Shown here: positions 23,240 through 35,700 of the stretch, piece after piece
Position numbering within the stretch: position 1 is the stretch's first letter
Layout of the letters: every line of letters starts with the position of its first letter
Source: Viscum album
Lineage: Eukaryota; Streptophyta; Magnoliopsida; Santalales; Viscaceae
Assembly (NCBI GenBank): GCA_963277665.1
Contig: OY728133.1
Span: 386,397,962 to 386,461,961, forward strand
DNA: 64,000 nucleotides
Direction of reading: 5' to 3'
Notes under the pieces: generated by a model
What the model was told of the DNA's origin: nothing
The model's input: only the letters and a program-made list of their open reading frames with translations
Database searches by the model: none
Position numbers and translations under genes: made by a program

Positions 23240-25064
23240 CATTGAGAAACCTTACCAAAATTTCTCGTCAATTCTTCCTACAACAACATTTGTGATGAAA
23301 AAAATTCTCTAAAAACATTCCTATGGTCATCATCCATTGTTTCTAAGCTATTTGGAGTTATTTTTGGCGTTTATTGAAGCTCTAAGTGATTATAACACTT
23401 CTCTTTGCTCATTTTTCATGATTAAGACTTATGTAGTTGTTTTTCTCCCTCAAAATCCCTAAATCCATCTTTTTTTGTAGTGATTTTTTAGGTTAGGGAT
23501 TTAAATGTTGTTTTTTTATTAATCAAAGGACAAGGTTGGGCATGTAGTTTTATAAGTATTTGGGGTATTTGGACTACATGTTTATCCTATAGTCTTGATT
23601 CCCTATTATTGTGTGTATATAGTTGTGTTCTTATGCCATTGTGTTGTCTATTTGGTCTTCTATGGTAGAAATGTTGAATAGATCGTTTAAATGACGAATT
23701 GAACCCCTAATAATCCTCGTGGGACGAATTGAGGTTGAATAGACTAGAAAAAGGAACATCCATGGGGTATGTCACTCTTCTAAACATGGAAATTGGGGGA
23801 TTAAATAATGTATTGATGAGTTAATAAGATAGACCCCATAACAATTGTGTTGGAATCTTGTCATGAATTATGAAATGGGACTCATGATGATTTTGTCTAG
23901 TGGTTGAAAGGGTATAAGGGGGAATTTGGTGTAATGGGAATGTGATAATGGGTTAAGACATGAAATAGAATAAATGTAAATAGGCTAAGAGATATAAGTA
24001 GAATTCATGTGAAATTAGTAATGTGTTTTAATGATACTTATCGTAGTGATTTATGACATGTAAATGGTATATATGTTAAATGTGATATGTTTTTGATGGA
24101 TAAATGTGTTATGGCTAAAGAATCATGCAAACAAGGGTTAATTATATTGTGGTGTATTGGACTAGGGATCCTCCAATGGGCCAGCCAGACTGATGCTCTA
24201 AGACCACAGATGTATTTCATGGGTTATGGTGAAAGACTGAGGCCCTAGGCCCTTAATGGATGCAAGTGGTATGAACCTAGAATGAGGCCCCAAGGTGAGG
24301 TAATATACCTGGATTGATGATCCAAGGTAAGATAATGAAACTGGTTCATGAAATGGTTACACTTTTGAGTTAGGTTACCTAACCCTTTTACGTTGTTTTG
24401 TTGAATGGCATAGGCCGAGTGGATTTGATGATTATGGGAATGTTTTGGGACAAATGGTAAAAGTTGTAAATTTAAACATTGATTAATTGATGGAACTTGT
24501 TTATTTAGTTTAACTTTGTGTTGTGGTACATGTAAATACACCATTTTTAGAATGTATATTTTATAGACATCGTTGGTGGTGGTCTACTAAGTTGTACTCA
24601 CCTCCTACTTGATCCACCATTGGGTACCCGAGCATATTTCATGGTTTTTGGTCAGGACAATAAAAAATGCTCTATGATAGATATTTGATTTAGGCTTGGG
24701 ATGTTCATGGATGAGCGATCCAGACATAGATTCATCCCCATTTTATGGATTCATAACTCTTTCATTATTTTTGGTTTCTTAGACACATGTAACTGTATGA
24801 AAAAACATAAGATATTTTCTATTTTTTGTGGGATTGTACCTGGTTTTGGGAAATGTTTGGTAATGCATGTTTATTGGTTATAATGTTTCCCTTATTTTTC
24901 ATCATCTACTGATTACTCTGAAAAATATGGTATAGTCTCCCCACATAATTTATTATAACCTCGCTTATTTTGGTAGCCATTGGTGCATGGGGAGGCATGC
25001 TTGTGGTCATGTGGTCACCCAGCTTGGGGCATCGGTTTATTGGCCCCGTGACATGGGCGATACA
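23240..25064 (+). repeat. E3 5' LTR, right-hand part
   Basis: Shares with 30508-32782 the runs GACAAGGTTG, TTCCCTATTATTGTGTGTAT, the region around TATTTCATGGGTTA, CACCATTGGGTAC and TATAGTCTCCCCACATA in the same order. Ends GGGCGATACA just before the primer-binding site. The left edge is the E2 insertion point. Short ORFs on both strands here have no family match. Confidence 0.85.
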
Positions 25065-25067
25065 AAG

Positions 25068-25077
25068 TGGTATCATA
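25068..25077 (+). other. E3 primer-binding site
   Basis: TGGTATCATA, initiator-Met tRNA type, three bases after the inferred LTR end. Confidence 0.75.
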
Positions 25078-25949
25078 AAATGTTTTATTTTTATATTGTC
25101 TTAATATTTTGGAATTTTAGGTGGGATATTAGGAGGGTTAAGTAATTGGAAATAAGGTCAATCATTGGAGTACCTGACCCATTTATGAGGGAAAACCCAT
25201 GTTACCGGGGTGGGATTGCTGTTCTCGGTGTTTGTTATTATGGCTAAGTGATATTTCACCTTCAATGATAAACTTTTTGTGTGATGTGATAGTTTATTAA
25301 AGTTTTAATTGTGTCTCGATATAGAATGAGGCCTATATATGCATGAATCATTTTAAGAACATAATTTTTTAGATGACATCAATCATGATAGGCATGTATT
25401 GGGGGAAACATGTAGGTTATGGAAAAGTAAAATGATTTTTCATCTTTTTTATGATCAAAAGAAATTGTTCCGAATTAAGATGATGTAATTAATTAAATGA
25501 AAAAAATTAATCTAATGGTTGAATTGGTTTCTAATAAAGATTTTTAAATAATATAACTTTTTCTTTGTGATGCATCAAGCTGAAATGATGATAATAGAGC
25601 CCAAAATGAGAAGGATTTATGTTGTTGAAATTGAAATGGATACAATACTATCTAATGGAATGTTTCTGTTTATGTAAGTTGGTTATCCCATTTCGACCAT
25701 TTTCCATGTCTGAGATGGTTGAGTATAGTGATGGTGATTAAATCATATACATTTTTATAGTGAATGTAAGATGTGTCATTTATGGATGGAAGAGAGCTTA
25801 ATTTATTTTCAACTGTGGATGCTTTATGTCATTTGATTTGAGATGTGCGTCTGGAATCATAGATAAATTCCATCGTGACAATGTTTGTAGATTGGGAGAT
25901 AATAGGATATCAATGAGAATGATATTACTTTGGAATATATGGAAACCCC

Positions 25950-27020
25950 ATTGGTCATGGGTGATGTAGGGGATAAAAAATTATGTGAGAACTTTTCTTG
26001 TTTTATGTAGAGGATATAGCAAGACCCGGGGATGGAAACTCCCAGCCTATTCGATCTGGCTCGAGCATTTTAGTCGAAAAACCCTCCAATATTTATTAGA
26101 TATGGTAGTACTGAGGCATTTGAGTTCTAATTAGATTCTATCTAGTCAATTTAAGACCACTTGGAGACTCATGATAAATAAGTCAAGATATTGGCTTATA
26201 TGTTGTGAGGACCGAAAAAACACTTTTGGATATCTTGTCCCAGACTGAGCAGGAATATGGTATGTTGTGGATGGATTTATATGAAAATATTCTGGGATAT
26301 TTATATCTAGAGACACTAATATTGGAGAGGTTGAAAGATTTTATGATGTTAACTCTATGGGCCATCTTAGTCATGTCTTATGCTAGTTGCTTCACTGAAT
26401 TGGAGCACTTTGTTCCTACATTGGTAGGGGATGAGACAACTATGATGATACATTTTCATGAAGGACATAGACAATAAATAAATTCCTAGGTATGTATGTT
26501 CCATTTAAATAGGTTTCATGAGGTGGTGTATCAAGACCATATTTATGAAGGGAGTCTAAAAGAGACTAGAGGTGGTGGTCATGTGGTTCTTACTGGGTGA
26601 TATGGTGGTGTGACTTCTTGTAGCTAGAAGTGTCATTTCAATGGTTTCCACTAGGGTGGTGGTGGAAAAGGTATCCAAGGAAGTGGTTCAGCCTCTCAGG
26701 GTAGAGATCAGGTGTTCTTCTATCAATGTGGTAGGTTGGGAGACATTCAAATCCAGTTTCCCTGACCAATAGTTGAGTGCCGTGAATTCAGTATAATGAG
26801 TCATATTTAGAGGTTCAACATGAACCCTTGAAATTTGGGAATTTATGGATGTTAAAGATAGATATAGAGTATGGGAAGGGTGTCTACTACCCCATACCAG
26901 TCTAGCAGATAGATTTCTACAAGATTTATAGGTTGGGGTGGTAGACATGGTTCCTTAGGACATGGGAATCCTTATCAATAGGGTAGTGAATCACTCAGGA
27001 CTCATGATAGGGCCAGGGTA
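25950..27020 (+). pseudogene. Decayed gag of E3
   Basis: The open piece 26205-26477 holds a capsid-type stretch typical of plant gypsy gag (SYASCFTELEHFVPTLVGDE, about residues 58-77, followed by FHEGHRQ). A single nucleocapsid knuckle is visible at 26718-26760 as FYQCGRLGDIQIQF, where the first Cys, the His and the last Cys are all replaced. A Gly/Ser-rich linker precedes it (GGGGKGIQGSGSASQG). Stops before, between and after these pieces make it non-functional. Confidence 0.7.
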
Positions 27021-27169
27021 AAGGGAATGGCGAGCTTCATACACTTTATTATGCCCTAGTTAGTAGTGAGGTAAGGCCATAACCATTTTGAGGTATGATT
27101 CTTATATCTTCCATGCTTTCTAGTTCTTTATATGATATTGTTGACTCAAATTATTATATATATATGCTT

Positions 27170-27440
27170 AGTTTGTGAATGTGTTGGGTCTAGAAGTGGA
27201 TTATATGCGTGGGGATATGATGATTGATACATCGTTAGGAGTATGACAAGAAAACACCTGATAGTATAAGGAGTGTGCTCTTGAGGTTGGTGGATGTCAT
27301 GTCCCATGGGACGTGTTTGTTCTTATGATGTCTAGTTTTGAGATAATTTTGGGCATGGATTGAATGGTGTTATACCAAGACCATATTTAATGTTACCAAT
27401 ATAGTTTAACATTCACATCCTTTAAGGAAGACCCTTATGT
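27170..27440 (+). pseudogene. Decayed aspartic protease region of E3 pol
   Basis: The stretch ends in the conserved ILGMDW motif of gypsy proteases, read here as ILGMD followed by a TGA stop at 27361-27363 where TGG (Trp) is expected: a single G-to-A change. Lies between gag and RT as in all gypsy elements. Confidence 0.6.
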
Positions 27441-27679
27441 GCGTGTGGGGAATGGGATATCCAGGAAGGATATACAAGGTGAGTTTGTCTGCAGTTGGGT
27501 GAGCTCACAACCAAAGTGGAATGTATTTTGATTGATGATGGGGGAGAATTGTTTTCCCTCTAATGGTAGCTTAGTTTCAATATTTTTTCCTAAGGACTTA
27601 TTAGAATTTCTAATAATGATATAGGATGAGTTCATGATTAAGATGATGGTTGCAGTTGAGTCGGTGTCCATTCCACCAT

Positions 27680-28760
27680 ACAAGTTGGCGTTGGTAGAAC
27701 TTCAGGGAGCTTAAGACTCAGTTGGAGGAATTGGAAAATAATGGTTTTATTTACCCAAGTAAATCACCTTGGGGATGCCCTGTTTTTTTAATAAGAAAGC
27801 TGATGGGACGTTTCAGTTGTGTGTTAATTATCGAAAGATGAATCAAAATATAGTTAAGAACCAATATCCAATTCTTTGAATCAATAATCCTTTGGAATAG
27901 TTGAATGACACTATCATATTATACAAGATTGATCTGAGGTTAGAGTATCATCATATGAGGGTAATAACTTATAATATATTTAGTAATGATTTTAGAAGTT
28001 GGTATGGTTTGTACGAGTTCATCATTATTCTGTTTAAGTTGACGAACACATCTGCAATGTTTATGGCCTTAATGAACCGAATCATTCACCTGTACCTAGA
28101 CCAAATTGTAGTTGTTTTTGTGGATGATATATTGGTGTAACCCCAGACTCATGATGATAAGTAAAAACACCATGACATTATATTGATTACACTAATAGTG
28201 TGTAGGATATACAAAAAACTATCAATGTATCAGTTATGGATTAATCATGTACTTTTCTTTGGTCACATCATCTATGAGGATGGTGTGTTTGTGGTCTTAG
28301 AGAATGTGAAAGAAGTTTAATATTGGGATCATCCAAAGAATATTTTTTATATCAAAAAATTTATAGGCATATTAGGTTTTTTCTGAAGGTTCATCAAATA
28401 ATTTACCTATTTGGAAGAACAACTTTCAGGCTTGACCAAGAAGGGAATCAAGTTTGAATGGTTTTGGGAATATGAGAATGTCTTCTAGGAGTTAAAGAAT
28501 AGGTTCACTACTACACCGATTATGATCATACCGAAACAAGTCAAGGATTTTCCCTTGTTTAGTGATTCATCAAGTTTTGGAAATGCGGAATTGCTGATAT
28601 AGGAAGAGCATGTTATGGAATATGGGTCAAAAGAAATTTGGAATCATGAACAAAACTACCGTACACATGATCTCATGTTTTCCATCATCGTTTAGGATTT
28701 AAAATGATGGAATAATTACTTGTTGGGTTGAATTTTTGTTGCAATATACAGATCATAATA
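27680..28760 (+). pseudogene. Decayed reverse transcriptase and RNase H of E3
   Basis: RT blocks in order: a region matching the QLEEL...[11 protein letters not shown] and VNYRKMNQ blocks at 27715-27850; KIDLRLEYHHMR from 27925; the active-site FVDDILV at 28117-28137, with both Asp kept, followed by a stop at 28138. The open piece 27901-28140 (79 codons) is the best preserved part of E3. Downstream, 28550-28600 reads FSDSSSFGNAELL, the start of the RNase H domain. Several TAG and TGA stops and shifts lie between the blocks. Confidence 0.85.
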
Positions 28761-29299
28761 TCCTTATGTACATATTCTCCCAGTTTTATTTTAATCTTTA
28801 ACAGTGAATATATGTTGATTATATACAGTCCTTTTATTTTGATCTAGTTTATACACCATGAAATGGAAATAGTTTTTCAGATTTGTTGAGTTGGAAGACT
28901 CAAAATTGGGCAGTTCAAGAATCTCGTTCTATGTAGAAGATTAAGGGATTGATTTCTAAAATTCATAAAGAAGTTTATGAGGGTGAAGGATGGATGAAAA
29001 TCACATCCTTACCAGTTTAGTCCAAACTTATGAGATGGATCAAAAAGATGCAACAGGAGTATATAAAGTGTTTATCCTTGAGGGATATCCTTGAAGGTAG
29101 GGGACACCTTTTGATCATACCATTAATGATGATGAGATCATTTATGTTCGTTTACATGTGATTTTACCTAAATGAAAGCATGAAGATCTGATGTCTGTGT
29201 TCTATGATTTGAAGTAGGAGGTGTATCCTAGTTTACCAAAATGTATTGATATTTTCATAGATAGTATTGATGTTCAGGAATAAAGAACGAGGTTTCCAT

Positions 29300-29770
29300 T
29301 TTCGTGAAACGATGCTACACCTGTCAGCAAGTGAAGGCTAAGCATCAGTGAATGGGTGGTCTATTGCATCCATTCTCCATTCTATAATGGAAGTGGGATG
29401 ACATTACAATGAATTTTGTGGAAGTTATTCCAAGTATTACTCATAATAATTATGAGATACGGGTAGTTGTGGACTAGTTGACCAGGGTAGAATATTTCTT
29501 AACAATATTGGTGTCCTTAATTGTGGACAAGTTGGGTGATTTATTAATTCAAAAGATTGTATATTTTCAAGGGGTTCCATAGATTGTAGTTTTGGATCAT
29601 GGTATGTATTTTAAATCATGCTTATGGAAGGGGTTACCGAAGTCACTTGGTACCCAGGTGTTCTTAAGTAATACTTTCCACCCATAGATGGATGGGACAT
29701 CATATTATACCGTCCAAGTGCTAGAGGACATGTTGAGGGAATGTGTCCTGAACATTGGTGGTTCTTTGTA
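29300..29770 (+). pseudogene. Decayed integrase of E3
   Basis: The zinc-binding end shows CYTCQQVKAKHQ from 29313. The linker WDDITMNFVEVIPS follows near 29396. The core region shows GTQVFLSNTFHP followed by a TAG where CAG (Gln) is expected, then MDGTS and VLEDMLRECVLN. Recombinase that would insert the cDNA; not intact. Confidence 0.8.
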
Positions 29771-29969
29771 GAAACACATGGTACTTATTGTGTTCGTATA
29801 CAAAAATAGTTACCAGGAAACAATTAAGATGGAAACATATGAGACACTCTATATTAGGATATTTAGATCCCCATTATGTTGGATAGAGGCTGGGGAATTA
29901 TGTTATTTGGGACTGAGTCTTGTGTGGGAGACTTTGGAGCAGTTTTAGATTATTTAGAAACAATGGATA

Positions 29970-30480
29970 TGGCTTAGATTATGAAAAATTTGTATATTAA
30001 TCAAAATCAAAGACCCATTGAATTTATTGAGGGTGATCATGTGTTCCTTTGGGTTTCAGTATGTTTGGGTCACCATAATATTTATAAATATGTAACGTTA
30101 GTTCCTAGATACTTGGGATCGTTTAAGATTTTGGTGAGGATCAGACCAGTGGAATACCAATTAGCCCTTCCACAACAGTATAGTGGAATGCATGATGTTT
30201 TTCATGTTCCATAGCTTTGGTAGTATCAACCCTACCCTATTCATGTTATCGATGTTGATTATATTGATCTTAGGACTGATGCATCCTTGAAGTAGCATCT
30301 TTTTCATATTATGAATCGTAGTTAGAAAGAGTTTCATGGAAATATCATACTATTGGTTCAAGTGTTAGGGTAGCATGGTAAGGATTAGGAGAAAACTTTG
30401 TAGATGGAGAAGGATATGTGGAACCAGTAGCCTGATATCATTACTTTGTAGGCTCAGTGATGCTTAAGAGTGCGGCTCAA
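29970..30480 (+). pseudogene. Integrase C-terminal and chromodomain-like tail of E3
   Basis: The open piece 29981-30214 (77 codons) contains the GDHVFLWVS...PRYLGSFKIL...VEYQLALP...GMHDVFHVP series typical of the end of plant chromovirus integrases. The next 250 bases keep the rhythm of the chromodomain region (a VQVLG piece near 30360) with many stops. In intact relatives this tail directs insertion to modified chromatin. Confidence 0.7.
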
Positions 30481-30494
30481 GGATGATACATTAT

Positions 30495-30507
30495 AAGGTG
30501 GGGAGGT
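30495..30507 (+). other. E3 polypurine tract
   Basis: AAGGTGGGGAGGT directly before TGTAAGATCC, the 3' LTR start; a familiar tract form for Tekay/Del elements. Confidence 0.8.
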
Positions 30508-32782
30508 TGTAAGATCCTGGACTTCTTTGAGGTTTTTTATCTTTTATGTTTTGATTTAAATATAATTAATTTCGTTAATGGTATATTCAATGCGTGCATG
30601 AGGAGTCTAAGGGTCTTAAGAGGGTTAGGGAAATTAAAGATGAGAAAAATGGATATCCAATCCAGGTTTCACAATTTGTGCATAGTTAGGAGTAACCTTG
30701 CACCCAAACTGTTCTTTCCTAGAGGTTGGGTGCACAATTTATGAAATTGTGCAAGGGGGGGAGCGCAAACTATGTAGGCTTGGATAGATCTACCCTGAAT
30801 AGTCACAAAATTATTTTCTGAAACATGAAAGCTCCCTAGGATGCTTTTTGTCTTGTCTCCTTCTTAGATAGAGGTTTGTGCATAGTTATCGCACATTTTT
30901 TCCAATCGTGAAGCCAAACCATGCACCTAATTATCGTGGAAGAAATTTACCATTTCCCCCTTGGGAATTAATAAAACTTGATCAAATTTCCACCCCTTTA
31001 TTTTTAGAAAACCTATGTGATTAAAAATCATCATGAACTTTATAATTATCGATATCCTTTTTTTTAATCCATATAGAGTTTCATTAGGTGAGGATCGAAG
31101 CTCTGGGCAGGTCTTACACTCCTCTTTGATCATTTTTCTGGATTACAGATTATGTAGTTTTTTTTTCAAATCAATAAATGCCTATTTTTCTCTGTTTTAT
31201 ATTATGGGTATTTAAATTAAGTTTTTTTCTGAATCAATGGACAAGGTTGAACATGCTATTTTCTACAGTTTAATGGTAGGTAGTCTAAATTTTTACCTTA
31301 TAGTCTTGGTTCCCTATTATTGTGTGTATATGGTTGTGTGATTGTACCAATATTCTCTCTATTTGGTTTTCCACCATATAAATGTTAAATTGATAATTTA
31401 AATGATGTATTTAACCCCTCATGATCCCTATGGGATTAATTGAGGTTGAATAGACTGGACTAAGGACCACCCATTGGGTGTTTCACTCATTTGAACATGG
31501 AAATTGAGGTTTTAAATAATGGATTTTTGAGTAAATAAGATATATCCCATAATGATTGTTTTTTTATGTTTACATGAACTATGAAAGGGGACTGGTGATG
31601 ATTTTTCTAATGGTTTAAATGGAATAAGGGGTTGATTCGTATAACGGGAATGTGATAAAGGGTAATGATATGAAATAGAATGCGTTTAAATCGGATAAGA
31701 CATATAAGTAGAACATGTGTTAAATGGGTTATGGGTTGTAATGATATATGTGGTAGTGGGTTTTGAAATATCAATGGTATACATGTTAAATGAGATATTT
31801 TTGTGAAGGATAAATGTGGTATGGTTAATAAAGAATGTTCACATGGATTAATGTTTGGGTGGGGTATTGGATTGAGGCTCCTCACATGGGTCATCTAGAA
31901 TGATGCTATAGGACAACTGATGTATTTCATGGGTTAGGGTGTCATACTAAAAATCTGATCCCCTAATAGATGCATGTGGTATTCACCTAGCCTAAGGCTC
32001 CATGGTGAGGTAATGTACATGGACTGATGCTCCATGTTAAGATAACAAAATTGTTTCATGAAATGGTTTCCCTTGTGAGTTAGTGAACTTGAATATTCTG
32101 TGTTTCTTTGCTGAACTACACAGGATAAAGTCCATTTGATGATTATGTAAATGTTTTGGGAAAAATGGTAAATGCGGTAAATTTAAATATATATTAATTG
32201 ATGGATTTTTTATTTATTTATACCTTTGTCTTGTTGTACTTATTCATACACCATTGTTGTAGTAGATATTTTGTAGACACCATTGGTGGTATCCTACTGA
32301 GTTTTACTAACACCCTACTCGGTCCACCATTGGGTACTCTAGTAGACTTTTTGGTTGAAGGTCCATATAAGGGGAAAGTCTATATGCTATATGGTTGATT
32401 TGGGATCAAGATGAACATGGATGAAGGGTCCATACTTGGATTCAGGACCGGTTTTATGGATTCATTAGTTTATCATTATTTTGGGTTTCTTAGATACGTG
32501 GAACTGTAAGGAATAAAATAGCATATTTTCTATTTGGTTGTGGTATTGTACCAATTTTTCAAAAATGATTGGAAATGCATGTTTATTGGTTATACTTTTT
32601 CCATTATTTCTCATTTTTATCTACTATGTATTACTTGAAAAAAGAGGGTATAGTCTCCCCACATATTAAATTAGACCCTAACTACTTCTCTGAATCCTCT
32701 AGAATATGAGGAGGAATTCCCGAGGTCATGTGGTGACCCAACTCGGGGCACCCTTTTAGTGTTTCTCCAAGACGGGGACATT
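30508..32782 (+). repeat. E3 3' LTR
   Basis: About 2.27 kb, starting TGTAAGATCCTGG. The end is placed by matching GACGGGGACATTA to the 5' LTR end ATGGGCGATACA; uncertain by a few bases. ORFs at 30927-31133, 31033-31215, 31607-31894 and 32198-32398 are chance openings in it. Confidence 0.82.
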
Positions 32783-35700
32783 AAAATTGACTTGGACTAT
32801 TATTTCACACATAGAGTTATAGCTTAATAGTATTAATGGTTTTTTTGATGACTCGTATCAAAGTGGTAAATTCATTCACTATAAATCCTTATGGGGAATT
32901 TAGATGAATGTGAATTTGGGTAGAAGATGAAGATATAATGAAGGATTTTTTAAATTATCTCAAAGGGTTTGATTACAATAAACAAGTGGATGAAAGAGAA
33001 AATAGTTTTGAAGGAGAAACCAAGTGGATGAAAAATAAAAAGACTAAGGTTACTAAAGGGGGGAATTTTAACATTCTAAATGTGGATTTTAAATTCATGT
33101 GGTAAAAATATCTTGAGGTTCATTGAATGTGAAAGTAGGTGGATGTGTAATATCTCTATATCTAGTTATTCATGGAATATTCCCGAGAAGATGATCTCAG
33201 TTTTAAATCTAGTGCAATAATAATATAGAGATATTTTAGCGAGTCTAATGAAGATACCACAATACCTTTTATAGGCAATATGGGGATATGGAATCTATGA
33301 AAATTGAATACCTTTTATTTCATTAACAAATGGGGAGGAAAGATGACCACAATATATATATTTTTGATGGGTCTTATTTTGGAAGATAAGTGGAGAGATA
33401 TTATTTGTGTATCTTAATGTTGAATTTATTGTATTGAATTATGTTAAAAAATATCCAATGGGGTATATTTTTGTTACTAGGAGGATATATGTTGATTTTT
33501 CTGAAAATTAATAATGTTTGATGGTAATGGATAGCTATGAAAGTTTCATGTTCCCAGGAGTTTTTGAAAATAATTTTTTTGACAATCTAAAAATGTTGGT
33601 TTTGTTAAACACATGTTTATGTGGTGAATTTGAACATGTGAGGGAATACTTTATGGTGATTGTGATATATTAATGATAAAAATTGACATATACTGGATTG
33701 GAGTTTATAGATGTTCAAGGAAGATATTTAAAATAGTTAAACATGGATAAAATAGGGGATGGATGAAAGGATACACCTTGATATCTCTATATGTCATGGA
33801 TATGGATTTAAAACATCATTAATGAGTTAAAGTGTGAAATCTTACCAAATATATATTTAATTATTTTTTATGTGATAATTCATAATAATTATTTATTTGT
33901 AAGGAGTGTTATCTTGAAATATATTATACAGAAATTATTGGAAAAAAAATTTGTATAGGTATAACACATTATTTCATGGTGATATGGGTTTGTCATAGTG
34001 TATCATAAAAAAGTTAGTATGAATATGTTGTGTGCATTTTGGAAATCATTTATACATAGAGTAATTTTATTTGAAATGGAAATATTGAACATGAAATAGT
34101 TTAATTAAATTCATAGAATATAGAATTATGATTATTATTAAAGTCCTGTAGAAATAAAAATATTTTTCAATAGATTTTACTAGCAATTTTGGTGATTTTT
34201 TTGATTTAAGACTTAAATAAATTGAGATATTATTCATGATTCCCAGTGTAACATGATGTTTTTCATTAAATTTTTTCAGTAAAATAAGGAGTCCAATAAC
34301 TGTAGTTTTGGTAGAATTTATGGATATTATGTGATATTATGTAGGATTAATAAAAAAAATGATGAAAATAATGTTTAACTAGAATAATATTAACTAAATT
34401 GAGAATGTAGAGGAGCACCACACCATGGAGGAAGACATTTCATGTTTTTGAATTTTTGGAGTTAAATAAGAAATGGGTAGGTTATCATCGATTACAATAT
34501 TTTTTAGGGATTTTTTCTTAGATAAGAACTATGTCATAGTAATCGATGTACTACACCATGGTATGTTTAGTGTGGGACCCAAAACAGAAGTTTCAAATAG
34601 ACTCTATGTCATGGAGTTTAAAAAACTAAAGTTCACAACCAGAATTGATGAGTTTCCACTTTATAACTTTTTAATGCTTATGAAACAAACATCATCAGAC
34701 TAAATATAGTTACATAGTGTAGATAAAACTGAATTATATTCAAGGGAAAAATTTAATGAAGAGAAATTTGAGGTTGATAATTTCTTGATTTTGAAATTGA
34801 AATTTAAATATTTTTTATGAATTTTTTGGGAGGTGGCTAAAAAAAGAAGTGGAATGTTCTTGAAATTAAAAATGGAGGTACAATAAGAGTTCAAAAATAA
34901 ATATTAGGGAAGAATAAAGGAAGTGGATGAAAATATGGGTGTCATTTAATATATAAATTATAGAGGATGATATATTGTTGTGCTGATTTATGTTTTAGAT
35001 CAATTTCAAAGATAACAATTATTTTACGTAAAAGAATAGAATAAAGGGAACAAAATAACTTATGTTTCATTGATCCCATACACTATATTGTTTTAATAAG
35101 ATAAAATACAACAATAGAGTTCCAAAACTGGAATTATTTTCATCTAGTGTCTTGTTACTATGTGAAATTTGTTTAGAATTTATTTCATAAATTCTTCTAA
35201 CAGGGATTAAAATATATATTACCTGGTATTTTTGAGTAACACATGGTATACATTGGATAATCACATTTGGAATTATTAGTCGTATAAAAATATGTATCTA
35301 TGGTTATCATGGAGTGACCTTCTTATTGATAAACTAAGATGATACCTATAAGCTATAAGATGATATCTTATAGGGCACTGTGTGTAGGAGGATAAGTGAG
35401 TATCCCTTGGTAGGTAGTTAAATATTCAATAAACTATTATATAGGTAGTTATGAGTTTTGGTATGTGTATTTACCAAAAATTTTATCCACTGAAACAATG
35501 ATTTTTTATGAAATTTCAGAGCACCTATACAACACTGAGTGTATGCTCATTTGATGTAGTCCTATGTGGGTGTATCAAGTAAGATCTCTATAAGTAGTGT
35601 GTTTTACATTTATATACACATTATTTTTCTTTTGTGATATTATATGAGAAAATAGTCAATGATTAGTTTAGTTCCTTATAATAAAAGAACAAGATCCAAT

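Larger units (their letters stand above)
23240..32782 (+). mobile_element. E3: decayed Tekay/Del-like gypsy chromovirus
   Basis: Right part of the 5' LTR (23240-25064), primer-binding site 25068-25077, decayed gag and pol in the order protease, RT, RNase H, integrase, chromodomain-like tail, polypurine tract 30495-30507, 3' LTR 30508-32782. The gag-pol order and the region after integrase fit the Tekay/Del chromovirus clade. Comparison of the LTRs shows that about the first 450 bp of the 5' LTR are missing, because E2 inserted there; they should lie left of the window. E3 is thus the oldest host in the left stack. Confidence 0.85.

Noticed and set aside
23240..25064. Solo LTR
   Set aside because: A primer-binding site follows directly and a matching LTR with polypurine tract is found at 30508.
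35353..35373. Perfect 9-bp inverted repeat with a 3-base loop (CTATAAGAT/ATCTTATAG)
   Set aside because: In such AT-rich DNA a short hairpin of this kind is expected by chance; no T run or gene end beside it.
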